A stretch of 64,000 nucleotides of DNA, from NCBI RefSeq assembly GCF_009758255.1, contig NZ_WSEN01000010.1, forward strand, positions 806,001-870,000, read 5' to 3'. The position numbers and the translations under genes are program-made. The notes under the pieces are model-generated. The model did not search any database. It saw only the letters and a program-made list of their open reading frames with translations, and was not told where the DNA came from. This DNA comes from Microbacterium sp. MAH-37 (lineage in GTDB: Bacteria > Actinomycetota > Actinomycetes > Actinomycetales > Microbacteriaceae). Positions 28,153 through 37,249 of the stretch are shown here, piece after piece (the stretch's first letter is position 1; each line of letters starts with the position of its first letter).

Positions 28153-29277
28153 TCAGGCTCCCCCGGCGGGCGTGAGTGCGTGCGGCGTGGTGTTGAGGTT
28201 CACGCAGCCGTCGGCCGTGACCACGACGATGTCCTCGATGCGGGCGCCCCATTCGCCGGGGAAGTAGATCCCGGGCTCGATGCTGAACGCCATGCCCTCA
28301 CGCAGCGGCAGCGCGTTGCCCGGTGCGATGTACGGCTCCTCGTGCGTGGTCACACCGATCCCGTGGCCGGTGCGATGCAGGAAGGCATCGGCGAGCCCCT
28401 CCGCGGCGAGCACGTCGCGGGCGGCGGCATCCACCTGTTCGGCGGTGACCCCGGGGCGTACGGCGTCGACGGCGGCCTGCTGAGCGCGCACGAGCACGGC
28501 GATCCGCCGTGCAACCTCGGCGTCGGGCGTGCCCACGACATAGGTGCGCGTGCTGTCCGAGTTGTACCCGGAGGGCACGGCGCCGCCGATGTCCACCACC
28601 ACGATGTCGCCGTCCTGGATGACGCGGTCCGACACCTCGTGATGAGGGTCGGCGCCGTTCGGCCCTGACGCGACGATCACGAACTCGACCGTGCGGTGCC
28701 CCTCCTCGACGATCGCCGCGGCGATGTCCGCCGCGACTTCCCTCTCTGTGCGGCCGGGGTGCAGCCAGCCGGGCACTCGACGATGCACGGCGTCGATGGC
28801 ATCGCCGGCGCGGCGCAGTTCGGCCACCTCTGCGGGGTCCTTGATCATGCGGCTCTCCCGCAGCACGGGCGTCGCGAGCTCCGGGCGGGTGTCCAGGCGC
28901 TCGGTCAGGGGGATGACGTGCAGAGCGGGAAGCGCATCGGCGACAGCGAAGCGGGTACCCGCGCCACCCATCGCAACGGTCACGAGTGCGTAGGGATCCT
29001 CGCCGTCCACCCAGTCCGCCACCCGCAGCCCGAGTGCGCCGACGGCGGTGTCGCGCACCTTCGCGAGCTCCATGCGCGGCACGACGATGGTCGGGTCACC
29101 GGCTGCGGGGATCACGAGCGCAGTGAGCCGCTCGATCGTGTCGCCCTCGACGCCGGCGAGATAGGTGAGGTCCGCACCGGGGCCGACGATGATCGCGTCG
29201 AGGCCGGCCTCCGCGGTCAGAGCGCGGGCGCGGTCGAGGCGGGCGGCGTACACGGAGGCGGGGAACGGAGTGCTCAC
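28153..29277 (-). CDS. M24-family metallopeptidase (Xaa-Pro aminopeptidase-like)
   Basis: 374 residues. The N-terminal creatinase-type domain (about 1-140) is followed by a pita-bread domain with all five metal ligands: Asp in VVVDIGGAVP, Asp in NSDSTRTYVVG, His in RTGHGIGVTTHEEP, Glu in FSIEPGIYFPG and Glu in RIEDIVVVT. It probably cleaves Xaa-Pro dipeptides or N-terminal residues before Pro in the cytoplasm. No signal peptide. The divergent gene starts 45 bp away. Confidence 0.92.
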   Translation of the reverse strand: MSTPFPASVYAARLDRARALTAEAGLDAIIVGPGADLTYLAGVEGDTIERLTALVIPAAGDPTIVVPRMELAKVRDTAVGALGLRVADWVDGEDPYALVTVAMGGAGTRFAVADALPALHVIPLTERLDTRPELATPVLRESRMIKDPAEVAELRRAGDAIDAVHRRVPGWLHPGRTEREVAADIAAAIVEEGHRTVEFVIVASGPNGADPHHEVSDRVIQDGDIVVVDIGGAVPSGYNSDSTRTYVVGTPDAEVARRIAVLVRAQQAAVDAVRPGVTAEQVDAAARDVLAAEGLADAFLHRTGHGIGVTTHEEPYIAPGNALPLREGMAFSIEPGIYFPGEWGARIEDIVVVTADGCVNLNTTPHALTPAGGA

Positions 29278-29322
29278 CGCTCCACGCTACGTCGCTGCGC
29301 GGGCGGCCGCTACGATCGATCG

Positions 29323-29859
29323 ATGACCAGGAGCGCGATCATCTTCCACGGCACAGGCGGGCGTCCGGATGTCGCGTGGTACCCGTGGCTCGACGAGCGG
29401 CTGACCGAGCGCGGGTATCAGGTCGAGCGCCCCGCCTACCCGCGCATCAACGTCGATCCGATCGCGGAGTTCCTGCCGGGCGTGCTCTCCGCGCACCATT
29501 TCGACGCAGAGACCGTGCTGATCGGGCACTCGGGGGGAGCCGCCATGCTGCTGGCACTGCTCGAGCACCTGGAGAAGCCTGTGGCGCAGTCGATCCTGGT
29601 CGCCGGATACGCCACCAGGGTGAACGAGTCCGAGGAGCCGGTGCTGCAGGCCGCCTACGACTGGGACCGGATCCGCGCGAACGCCGGAGACCTGTACTTC
29701 ATCAACTCGGTCACAGACCCGTACGGGTGCGACGCGGATCAGGGGCGGCTGATGTTCGACCGCCTCGGGGGCACGCAGATCGTCCGCGACGAGGGGCACT
29801 TCGGTGACTACGACCAGCGGTACGACACGTTCGAGCTGGTGAACCGGCTGATCCCGTGA
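29323..29859 (+). CDS. Small alpha/beta hydrolase (RBBP9/YdeN type)
   Basis: 178 residues from the ATG at 29323. The nucleophile elbow GHSGGA is near residue 68, with the Asp of VTDPYG and the His of DEGHFGDYDQ completing the triad. N-terminal AIIFHGTGGRPDVAWYPWL is typical of the RBBP9/YdeN serine hydrolase family. The substrate is unknown. A longer upstream frame, antisense to the M24 gene, was not used. Confidence 0.85.
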   Translation: MTRSAIIFHGTGGRPDVAWYPWLDERLTERGYQVERPAYPRINVDPIAEFLPGVLSAHHFDAETVLIGHSGGAAMLLALLEHLEKPVAQSILVAGYATRVNESEEPVLQAAYDWDRIRANAGDLYFINSVTDPYGCDADQGRLMFDRLGGTQIVRDEGHFGDYDQRYDTFELVNRLIP

Positions 29860-29899
29860 GCCCTGCCCGCGGTGTTCGGGCGCCAGTAGGGTGACTCGT

Positions 29900-30769
29900 A
29901 TGAGCAGCATCGCCGTCGTCGGACTCGGAGCCATGGGGCGCCCTATCGCCCGCAACTTCCTCGCGGCCGGGCATGAAGTCATGGTGTGGAACCGTTCAGC
30001 CGAGCCTGTCGCGGAGCTGGTCGCAGAAGGCGCCCGTGCGGCGGCGACCGTCGCCGAGGCTCTGGAGGTCGGCACCGTGTTCTCGCTGCTGTCGAACGAT
30101 GATGCGGTCGCGACGACGTTCCTCGACTCGGGTGTGCTGGATGGCGCCCCGGCGGACGCGGTGCACGTGAACCTCGCGACCGTCAGCACGGCCCTCGCGC
30201 GCCGCGCGACCGAGGTTCATGCCGCGAACGGCATAGGCTATCTGGCCGCGCCGGTGTTCGGCAGGGTGCCGGTCGCCGAGGCAGGTGATCTCAACGTTCT
30301 GGCTGCCGGTCCCGCCGACCTCATCGACCGGGTGCAGCCGTTCTTCGACGTGATCGGCTCGCGCACCTGGCGACTGGGGGATGCGCCGGAGCAGGCGAAC
30401 CTGGTGAAGATCCTCGGCAACTACCTGATCGCCGCGGCCATCCAGTCGCTGGGCGAGGCCGTGAGCCTGGCAGAGGCCAGCGGCGTCGACGCGCACCAGC
30501 TGGTCGAGCTGCTCACCAGCACGCTGTTCCCCGGTCAGGTGTATTCCTCCTACGGAATGCTGATCGCGGATCGCCGCTATCAGCCGGCGGGCTTCACGAC
30601 CGAGCTCGGTCAGAAGGATCTGCGCCTCGCGCTCGACACGGCAGCGGAACACGAGATCCCGCTGCCGGTCGGCGAGTTGCTCCGGGCCGTCTTCGAGCAG
30701 GCCATCCGTGAGGGCCTCGCCCATGACGACTGGGCGTCGATCAGCGAGCTCCAGCCCCGCGCGGACTGA
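29900..30769 (+). CDS. NAD(P)-dependent beta-hydroxyacid dehydrogenase-like oxidoreductase
   Basis: 289 residues from ATG 29900. The dinucleotide-binding motif is VVGLGAMGRPIARNFLAAGHEVMVWNRS. The substrate region has the modified motif APVFGRVPVAEAGDLNVLAAG in place of DAPVSGG, as in the imine-reductase/glyoxylate-reductase-like branch. The catalytic Lys equivalent lies in NLVKILGNYL. Typical members reduce 3-hydroxyisobutyrate, tartronate semialdehyde or imines; the specific substrate is not deducible. The end overlaps a convergent MFS gene by 29 bp. Confidence 0.85.
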   Translation: MSSIAVVGLGAMGRPIARNFLAAGHEVMVWNRSAEPVAELVAEGARAAATVAEALEVGTVFSLLSNDDAVATTFLDSGVLDGAPADAVHVNLATVSTALARRATEVHAANGIGYLAAPVFGRVPVAEAGDLNVLAAGPADLIDRVQPFFDVIGSRTWRLGDAPEQANLVKILGNYLIAAAIQSLGEAVSLAEASGVDAHQLVELLTSTLFPGQVYSSYGMLIADRRYQPAGFTTELGQKDLRLALDTAAEHEIPLPVGELLRAVFEQAIREGLAHDDWASISELQPRAD

Positions 30770-32150
30770 ACCGGGCCGCGACCGCGACCACCAGTCCGAT
30801 CAGCACCGCGGCGAACGGCACCCACAGAGCGCGTGCGTAGTCGGCGCTCCCGGGATCTGACCCGCCCGCGAGCAGCACGATCGTGACGATCGACACCCCG
30901 AGCGCGGCGCCGAACTGGAACCCTGTGTAGACGATGCCCCCGGCGACGCCGTGCTGCGCCTCGTCGACGCCCTCGACCGCCGCGGCGGTGAGCGGGCCGT
31001 AGATGAGGGCGAATGCCACGCCGACGAGCAGCAGCGAAGGCAGCAGGTCGAGGAAGCCGGCGGATCCGTCCAGCCGCAGGGAGAGCAGGAAGGCCGCGGA
31101 GATCGCCACGAGTCCGGCGATGAGCGTCGGCAGGTTTCCGAACCGGGCCGCGATCTTCGGCGTGAGGGTAGGTGCGATCAGCAGCTCCACGGCCATGACG
31201 GTGAAGCTCAGGCCGGTCTCCAACGGCCCCCAGCCCAGGTGCTGCTGCAGGAACAGCGTCAGCAGGAACTGCCAGGCGAAGAAGCCGCCGATGAACAGCA
31301 TCCCGACCGCGCTCATCCACGGCAACCGGCCCTGGGTCATCACGCCTGACGGCACCAGCGGCTGCGCGACCCGTCGCTCGATCAACAGGAATGCGACGAA
31401 GAACGCGACGGAGAGAGTCAGCGCCCCGTATCCGAACAGGTCCGCAGGATGCTCGCCGACGGTGACCACTCCGTAAATGAACGACATCATCGCGGCCGTG
31501 AGCGTCACCGCACCTCCGACGTCGAAGCTGCCGCGCGGCGGCCGCGCCGCGGCATCCGATCGCGGGATGCTGCCCGCGCCGACCACGAGGAACGCGAGGG
31601 CGATGACGGCGGGGACGAAGAACACCCAGCGCCAACCGAACGACGTGATCACGCCCCCGGCGACGACCCCCAGATAGAAGCCGGCAGCGCCGATGGCGCC
31701 GTAGACGGCCAGCGCCCTGCCCCGCCGCTCCCCCTCCGGGAAGCTCGTGGTCAGCAGGCTGAAGCCCGCCGGGGTCATGAACCCGGCCGCCGCTCCGGTG
31801 ACGAGTCGCACGGCGATCAGCATCCAGGACTCCTGGGCGAATCCGCCGAGCGCGGAGACGACGGCGAACACGGCGAGAGCCGCGAGGAACACTCGGCGGC
31901 GGCCGAGCAGGTCGGCCACGCGGCCACCCAGGATCATGAACCCGCCGTAGGCGAGGACGTAGGCGCTGATGATCCAATGCGCCGAACCGGTCGCCAGGCC
32001 GATGTCATCGGCGATGCTGGGCACGGCGACGTTCAGCATGGCGACGTCGATGCCCTCCAGGAACAGGGCTCCGGTCACGACGGCCAGTACGCCCCACGCC
32101 CCCTTCGTGGCGACAGCCTCCGGCACGGGCCGGTTCTTCAGATCAGTCAC
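30741..32150 (-). CDS. MFS multidrug exporter (DHA2/EmrB-QacA-like)
   Basis: 469 residues with about 14 membrane helices. Motif A is GGRVADLLGRRRVF; the first helix region has LFLEGIDVAMLNVAVPSIADDIG, and motif C-like residues are in LVTGAAAGFMTPAGFSLL. Such proteins export drugs or metabolites by proton antiport. It is divergent from an HxlR regulator with an inverted repeat between them, so it is probably repressed by that regulator. It overlaps the convergent dehydrogenase by 29 bp. Confidence 0.9.
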   Translation of the reverse strand: MTDLKNRPVPEAVATKGAWGVLAVVTGALFLEGIDVAMLNVAVPSIADDIGLATGSAHWIISAYVLAYGGFMILGGRVADLLGRRRVFLAALAVFAVVSALGGFAQESWMLIAVRLVTGAAAGFMTPAGFSLLTTSFPEGERRGRALAVYGAIGAAGFYLGVVAGGVITSFGWRWVFFVPAVIALAFLVVGAGSIPRSDAAARPPRGSFDVGGAVTLTAAMMSFIYGVVTVGEHPADLFGYGALTLSVAFFVAFLLIERRVAQPLVPSGVMTQGRLPWMSAVGMLFIGGFFAWQFLLTLFLQQHLGWGPLETGLSFTVMAVELLIAPTLTPKIAARFGNLPTLIAGLVAISAAFLLSLRLDGSAGFLDLLPSLLLVGVAFALIYGPLTAAAVEGVDEAQHGVAGGIVYTGFQFGAALGVSIVTIVLLAGGSDPGSADYARALWVPFAAVLIGLVVAVAARFSPRGAGAR

Positions 32151-32178
32151 GTTCGTCTCCAGATCATGAATCGTTGAC

Positions 32179-32195
32179 GGTTACCTCTTGTAACC
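32179..32195. promoter_or_regulatory. Candidate HxlR operator
   Basis: Perfect inverted repeat GGTTAC-N5-GTAACC in the 72-bp space between the divergent MFS and HxlR genes. TTGACG just upstream could be the -35 of the regulator. Confidence 0.6.
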
Positions 32196-32222
32196 TCGAT
32201 CATGTTCAGTCACCATTGCGGC

Positions 32223-32687
32223 ATGGCACAAGAAGGCACTTCAACGTTCCCGGGTTATCCCGAAGTAGCCGCTCCCGCCGCCGCGGACTGTGTGGACCCG
32301 CGCGACCCGTTCCAGTGGGACGTGCGCGAGGACTGCGAGGTGCGCCAGATCCTGGACCGCATCGCCGACAAATGGTCGCTGCTGGTCATCGCGCTCCTCG
32401 ACACCAAGTCGATGCGCTTCGGCGAACTCGGTCGCGAGATACATGGCGTCAGTAAGCGGATGCTGACGGTCACGCTGCGCAATCTCGAGCGGGACGGCCT
32501 GGTGCACCGCACCATCTACGCCGAGGTGCCACCTCGCGTGGAGTACCGGCTCACGGCGATGGGCAGCACCTTGCACCGCACCGTGCAGACTCTGGTCGAC
32601 TGGACCGAGGAGCACCAGGAGCAGATCGCGTACGCGAGGGAGGCGTTCGATCGCGCCCAGACGGCCGAGGTGGTGCCGTCGACCTGA
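32223..32687 (+). CDS. HxlR-family transcriptional regulator
   Basis: 154 residues from the ATG at 32223; an ATG at 32202 would add 7 residues. The core is the HxlR winged helix: CEVRQILDRIADKWSLLVIALL, MRFGELGREIHGVSKRMLTVTLRNLERDGLVHRTIYAEVPPRVEYRLT. A Cys in REDCEVRQIL is at the position used by redox- or aldehyde-sensing relatives. Divergent with the MFS exporter. Confidence 0.9.
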   Translation: MAQEGTSTFPGYPEVAAPAAADCVDPRDPFQWDVREDCEVRQILDRIADKWSLLVIALLDTKSMRFGELGREIHGVSKRMLTVTLRNLERDGLVHRTIYAEVPPRVEYRLTAMGSTLHRTVQTLVDWTEEHQEQIAYAREAFDRAQTAEVVPST

Positions 32688-32692
32688 TTTGC

Positions 32693-32707
32693 TGAAATTC
32701 TGTTTCA
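32693..32707. promoter_or_regulatory. Candidate RpiR operator upstream of the secreted glycosidase-like gene
   Basis: TGAAATTCTGTTTCA, an inverted repeat TGAAA-N5-TTTCA, identical to the copy at 36274-36288 before the RpiR gene. A further TGAAAC half-site lies at 32725. Confidence 0.7.
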
Positions 32708-32793
32708 TTCTCTTTACCAATCGCTGAAACTCTGGATAAGGTCGGAATGGCCGGGCACGCCGACGTGCCGGTACGACCCAGAGGAGCGTCGCC

Positions 32794-35298
32794 ATGCGCA
32801 CAGCTGTTCGTCCACGATCCCGCCTGCTCGCGACGGCCGTCGCGCTCGTCATCGCGATCCCGTCGATCATCGGCTTTTCCGTGCCGATGGCCGTGGCGGC
32901 GGAGGATCCCGCCGATCTCTCTTCGTACGCGCCGCCCGGGACCGTGAACATCGGCCCGAATGCGCAGGTCCTCACCGACACCGCCCAGCAACTGGCGCCG
33001 CGCCTGGTGGACACCGACCTGGGTGAGTCCCCGATGAGACTCTGGGTCGCCGGCAACCTGGGAGCCGACGCCGGAGGCCAGGTCACCCTGACGCTGCGCA
33101 AGACCGCCGCTGTTCACCGGGTGGTCGTGTTCCCGCGAGCCGATCCCGGTTTCTACGGCGTGTACTTCCCGATCGACTACACCGTCTCGCTGCTCGACGC
33201 AGCGGGGGCATCGCTGTGGAGTACGAGGATCACGCATCCAGACAGCCCGGAGAACATCATCGACGCACCCGACGTCGTGGACCTGCCGACACCGACCGAA
33301 GCGCGACAGGTGCGCATCGACGTCCTGAAGCGGCAGGCTCGCGAGGGTGGAATCTTCCAGCTGTCCGAAGTCGCCGTCTTCGCCGACCCTCCTGCGCCGC
33401 CGGTCGACTACCAGCCGGCGGGAACGATCAACCTCGCGCGGACATCAGCAGTCACCGCGTCGTCGAGCTACGAGAAGCCCGACGAGACATGGAGCGCAGC
33501 GTTCGCCGTGAACGGCGTCGACGGCCCTGCCGACGGCTGGAGCACTGATCCGTACGAGCGGAACCAGGATCCACTGAAGCCGGCCGCCGTGACCCTGCAG
33601 CTGCGCTGCACGTCTGATCTGGCGCGGGTCGTCGTCTACCCGAGGCAGGCGAACTTCCCGAAGGACCTCGGGATCGACGTCTCTTCCGACGGCACGACGT
33701 GGACGTCGATCGGACGAAGCCTCGGTAACCCGGGCATCCAGGACGAGCCGCAGGTGTTCGACGCGCCGGCGGGCACCACGGCGCGCTTCGTGCGCCTGAA
33801 CGTCGAGACCCGCAACGGCCCCTCGGGCAACGACGGCTATCTCGCCCAGATCTCGGAGCTGGCGGCGTTCGGCACGGCCGAGAACTGCGTGACCCTCGTC
33901 AAGCCCGCGCTCCTCCTCGAGCCGGGCATGACGGACGACAGCTGGTTCGATGCCCTGACTCCGGCGAGCACGTACTCCGTGTCCTCCTCGAAGCCCCAGG
34001 TGGCGACGGTCGACAGCAGCGGTGCGATCACCGCCCGCAAGAAGGGGACGACGGCCGTCACGCTGAAGGCGGGCGAGCACACGCTGACGGTTCCGGTCAC
34101 CGTCGTGCCGCAGGTCGAACGTGTGGGTGATGAGTTCTCGATCAGCGCGTTCTGGCCGCCGACCGTCGACCATGTGGACGATGAGCAGTACCGAAACATG
34201 GCGGATGCCGGAATCGATCTCATCGAGAACGTGCAGGCGGAGACGATCACGACGGAACAGAACCTGAAGCTGGCGGCCCTCGCGCACGAGTACGGGATGC
34301 AGATCGTCGCGCAGGACGGTGCCGTCTCCCCCTCGCTGACAACGATGAGCGCTGCGGATGCCGCGGCCTACGCGAAGCGCTTCATGAACGTACCGGGGAT
34401 CGGCGGAGTCTTCTTGGTCGACGAACCCGCTGACGCGACGGACTACGCCCAGTCGTACAACGCCATCCGCGAGGCGGCCCCGGAGTACTACCCGCACCTG
34501 AACTTCTTCCCGTACAACGTCTACGGATCTGCCTCCGATGGCGTCGCGGCGATGCAGAAGTGGCTTGACGCGACCGGGTCGCACAGCATCGACGGACCGG
34601 AGTACCTGATGTACGACCGGTATCCGTTCGAGGTGTCGCGGACCACCTATGAGGAGATGTTCACCAACCTGAACACGGTGCGCGAGCTCGGCCTGAAGAA
34701 CGACATCAAGACGAGCACCTATCTTCAGTCGATCGGGATCACCGACTACATGCGCAGGCCGACCGCTGAGGAGATCCGATACGAGGCGAATGTCGCCCTC
34801 GCATACGGGTACAAGCAACTTTCGTACTTCACCTGGTGGACGCCCACGAAGCGGTCGCAGGACTTCACTGACGGGATCATGACCGCGGACGGAGAGAAGA
34901 CCGACCTCTACGCACCGGTGCAGCAGCTCAACGCGGAGATCCACGCGCTGGGGCCGACGCTGATGCGTCTCGACGCGGAGGAGGTGTACCTCGCGGGCGC
35001 GGCGTACGGGCAGGCGACAGTCCCCGCGGACTGGTTCGTGCAGCCGGTCAGCACGGGAGACCTGGTGATCTCACGCATGGTGGACCGGAAGAACGGTGAC
35101 GAGTACCTGTTCGTCGTGAACAACAGCTTCACGGACGGGCAGGACATGACACTGCGGATCGGCGACTCGGTCAAGGCTGTCCGCGAGGTGAAGCGCAGCA
35201 ACGGGAAGACCGGCGGCAGGATCACGCTGTCAGACGGATCGTTGCTCACCGACCGCCTCGCTGCGTCGGAGGGGGTGCTCTACAAGCTCGAGCGCTGA
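32794..35298 (+). CDS. Secreted discoidin/Big_2 protein with a glycosidase-like barrel
   Basis: 834 residues. A signal peptide (residues 1-36, ending AVAA) is followed by two F5/8-type C (discoidin-like) beta-sandwiches, about 45-205 and 210-365, which in secreted enzymes bind carbohydrate. A Big_2 immunoglobulin-like module comes next (370-445, ASTYSVSSSKPQVATVDSSG). The rest (450-834) looks like a TIM barrel plus a C-terminal beta domain: INLIENVQAE-type early strands, GVFLVDEPADATDY with E544 as a candidate catalytic residue, then YLMYDRYPF and LSYFTWWTP. The barrel fits no glycosidase family I can name with confidence. A shared operator links it to the RpiR regulator. Confidence 0.75.
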   Translation: MRTAVRPRSRLLATAVALVIAIPSIIGFSVPMAVAAEDPADLSSYAPPGTVNIGPNAQVLTDTAQQLAPRLVDTDLGESPMRLWVAGNLGADAGGQVTLTLRKTAAVHRVVVFPRADPGFYGVYFPIDYTVSLLDAAGASLWSTRITHPDSPENIIDAPDVVDLPTPTEARQVRIDVLKRQAREGGIFQLSEVAVFADPPAPPVDYQPAGTINLARTSAVTASSSYEKPDETWSAAFAVNGVDGPADGWSTDPYERNQDPLKPAAVTLQLRCTSDLARVVVYPRQANFPKDLGIDVSSDGTTWTSIGRSLGNPGIQDEPQVFDAPAGTTARFVRLNVETRNGPSGNDGYLAQISELAAFGTAENCVTLVKPALLLEPGMTDDSWFDALTPASTYSVSSSKPQVATVDSSGAITARKKGTTAVTLKAGEHTLTVPVTVVPQVERVGDEFSISAFWPPTVDHVDDEQYRNMADAGIDLIENVQAETITTEQNLKLAALAHEYGMQIVAQDGAVSPSLTTMSAADAAAYAKRFMNVPGIGGVFLVDEPADATDYAQSYNAIREAAPEYYPHLNFFPYNVYGSASDGVAAMQKWLDATGSHSIDGPEYLMYDRYPFEVSRTTYEEMFTNLNTVRELGLKNDIKTSTYLQSIGITDYMRRPTAEEIRYEANVALAYGYKQLSYFTWWTPTKRSQDFTDGIMTADGEKTDLYAPVQQLNAEIHALGPTLMRLDAEEVYLAGAAYGQATVPADWFVQPVSTGDLVISRMVDRKNGDEYLFVVNNSFTDGQDMTLRIGDSVKAVREVKRSNGKTGGRITLSDGSLLTDRLAASEGVLYKLER

Positions 35299-35303
35299 CC
35301 GGA

Positions 35304-36254
35304 TCATCCGGTGGGGGGCCTGCGGGACAGCGACCCTGCGCGTCGCGTCGCGATGCGGTGACGCTGTACCGTGGCCTCCGCCTCTCGGGTGAACCTCGCC
35401 GAGCGCTCCCGGTCCTGCCAGGAGGTCAGGACGTACAAGAGGTCGGCCGCGAACAGCTGCGTGTGCGAGGACGCCATGGCGCCGAGATCGAGATAGTCGT
35501 CGGCAGGTGCGGAGCGGATGACGACATCGGCGATCGCTGCCAGCGGCGATGCCGGATCGCTCGTGATCGCGATCGTACCCGCGCCCGCGGAGCGAGCCAC
35601 CGCGAGCATCTCCACTGTCTCCGTCGTGTGACCTGAACTCGAGACGCCGATCCCGACTGCGGAGCCGGTGAGGCAGGAGGCGCTCATGATCCCCATCTGC
35701 AGATCACTCCACGCGCGGGCGTTGATGCCGATCTGGTACAGGCGGTCGACGAGCCCCTTGGCGATGGAGCTCGAGCCGCCCACTCCGTACACGTCGACGT
35801 GCTCGCTCCCGGCGATCAACTGCGCCGCGCTGCGGAAATCGCGAAGGTCGACGAGGTCGGCCGAGGTCTGCAGCGCCCGGATGTGGGTGGACAGGAAGGT
35901 GCGCAGCAGCTCCTGATCGCCCATCTCGGGGTTCGCCATGACGCCGGGGACGCCTGCGATGGCGTCCTGACCGGCCGTTCGTCCGAGGTCGGCCGCGGCG
36001 CCGACGCGCATCTGCGTGTAGCCCCCGTATCCGATCAGCTTGCAGAACCGGGTGATGGTCGGGGACGAGACCCCGGAGCGCGCGGCGAGTTCCGCGATGG
36101 ACAGTTCCGCGGGCAGCTCGGGATTCTCGAGCAGGAACTGAGCGAGCTTCGCCATGGAACGGCTGAGCCCCGGCAGTACGGCCTGCAGGCGCGCACGCAG
36201 ACCGAAGGCCGCCGGAATCGACGTCGGATCAGTCGCTTGCTCGGAGGCCACCAT
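35304..36254 (-). CDS. RpiR/MurR-family transcriptional regulator
   Basis: 316 residues from the ATG at 36254. The N-terminal HTH_6 (LSRSMAKLAQFLLENPELPAELSIAELAARSGVSSPTITRFCKLIGYGGYTQMRV) precedes a SIS sugar-phosphate-binding domain (EHVDVYGVGGSSSIAKGLVDRL, VGIGVSSSGHTTETVEMLAVARSAGAGTIAITSD). An ATG at 36293 is in frame, but it would place the operator-like palindrome at 36274-36288 inside the gene, so the inner start is preferred. It probably senses a phosphosugar released by the neighbouring secreted glycosidase-like protein, with which it converges. Confidence 0.9.
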   Translation of the reverse strand: MVASEQATDPTSIPAAFGLRARLQAVLPGLSRSMAKLAQFLLENPELPAELSIAELAARSGVSSPTITRFCKLIGYGGYTQMRVGAAADLGRTAGQDAIAGVPGVMANPEMGDQELLRTFLSTHIRALQTSADLVDLRDFRSAAQLIAGSEHVDVYGVGGSSSIAKGLVDRLYQIGINARAWSDLQMGIMSASCLTGSAVGIGVSSSGHTTETVEMLAVARSAGAGTIAITSDPASPLAAIADVVIRSAPADDYLDLGAMASSHTQLFAADLLYVLTSWQDRERSARFTREAEATVQRHRIATRRAGSLSRRPPTG

Positions 36255-36273
36255 GTCCTCAGTCTGACAGCCC

Positions 36274-36288
36274 TGAAATTCTGTTTCA
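36274..36288. promoter_or_regulatory. Candidate RpiR autoregulatory operator
   Basis: Same 15-bp sequence as at 32693-32707, 20 bp upstream of the chosen RpiR start. An extra TGAAAC half-site follows at 36295-36300. Confidence 0.7.
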
Positions 36289-36317
36289 AACATCTGAAAC
36301 GGCGCAGCGCGGCCGGC

Positions 36318-36797
36318 TCAGACGGATGCCTCCGCGAGAGCGGCGAGCGAGTCGGTCACCGAACCCCAGCCGTCGTGGAAGCCGAGCTGCTCGTGCCTGT
36401 CACGCGCGGACGGATCCCCGTGCCGCACGACCACCCGATAGGTCGTGCCCGCGGCATCCGGCGTCAGCGTGATCTCCGCGGTCATCGCGACCGGCTGCGG
36501 CGTGGCGGGCCGCCAGGCACTGTCGATCGCGTTCGTGAAGACGAGGCGCTCGCCCGGCTCGACGACGAGAAAGATGCCGTCGGTGTGCGGCACGAACGCC
36601 GCACCGTCGTCGCTCATGCTCGTGACGAACGCACCGCCTGGCCGGACGTCCAATCGCTCGACACGGGCGAGGGTCGGAGCGGGAACCCACCACTTCGCGA
36701 GCTGCGACGGATCGGTCCAGGCGTTCCAGATCGTCTCGCGCCGAGCGCGGATGGTGCGCTCGAGCGAAAGGTCGAGCGCGGGATCGAAGGTGCTCAT
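36318..36797 (-). CDS. SRPBCC (AHSA1-like) domain protein
   Basis: 159 residues from ATG 36797. The fold starts LSLERTIRARRETIWNAWTDPSQLAKWW, the classic AHSA1/ligand-binding opening, and ends with a long helix (GFHDGWGSVTDSLAALAE). These proteins bind hydrophobic ligands or act as stress co-chaperones. It overlaps the upstream ArsR gene by 4 bp, a very common pair. Confidence 0.9.
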   Translation of the reverse strand: MSTFDPALDLSLERTIRARRETIWNAWTDPSQLAKWWVPAPTLARVERLDVRPGGAFVTSMSDDGAAFVPHTDGIFLVVEPGERLVFTNAIDSAWRPATPQPVAMTAEITLTPDAAGTTYRVVVRHGDPSARDRHEQLGFHDGWGSVTDSLAALAEASV

Positions 36798-37126
36798 GGG
36801 GTCTCCTCCGGGTCGGTGACGAATCGTGCGAGGCGGTCGGTGCGCTGCTCCCACAGCTCGCGCTGCTCGGCGAGCCAGTCGTCCACGAGCGCGAGCCGCT
36901 CCCGGTCGAGCGTGCAACGGCGCACCCGTCCGGCCTTGGCGGTGCGGATCAGGCCGCTGGATTCCAGCATCCGCACGTGCTTCATGAACGACGGCAGCGT
37001 GATGGGGAACGGTGCGGCCAACTCGCTCACGCTCGCCGGTCCCCTGCCCAGCCGGCGGATGACCGCGCGGCGCGTGGGGTCGGCGAGCGCGACGAAGACC
37101 TCGTCGAGCTCCTCATACTTTGCCAT
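36794..37126 (-). CDS. ArsR-family transcriptional regulator
   Basis: 110 residues from ATG 37126. The winged helix is VFVALADPTRRAVIRRLGRGPASVSELAAPFPITLPSFMKHVRMLESSGLIRTAKAGRVRRCTLD. No metal-binding Cys pair is present, so it belongs to the metal-independent group coupled to SRPBCC genes. It heads the two-gene operon. CTTAGCCTTAT just upstream is a possible promoter/operator. Confidence 0.9.
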   Translation of the reverse strand: MAKYEELDEVFVALADPTRRAVIRRLGRGPASVSELAAPFPITLPSFMKHVRMLESSGLIRTAKAGRVRRCTLDRERLALVDDWLAEQRELWEQRTDRLARFVTDPEETP

Positions 37127-37249
37127 AAGGCTAAGTATTGCTCGCTCCGCCAGAAGCCGCAAGGGTCGAACCCGCCGCAGAGGATCGACGCGTGCGCATC
37201 GGCTGAGCGGGAACTGACGCCGCACCGACCGCCGTGCCAAGCTGGGGGC

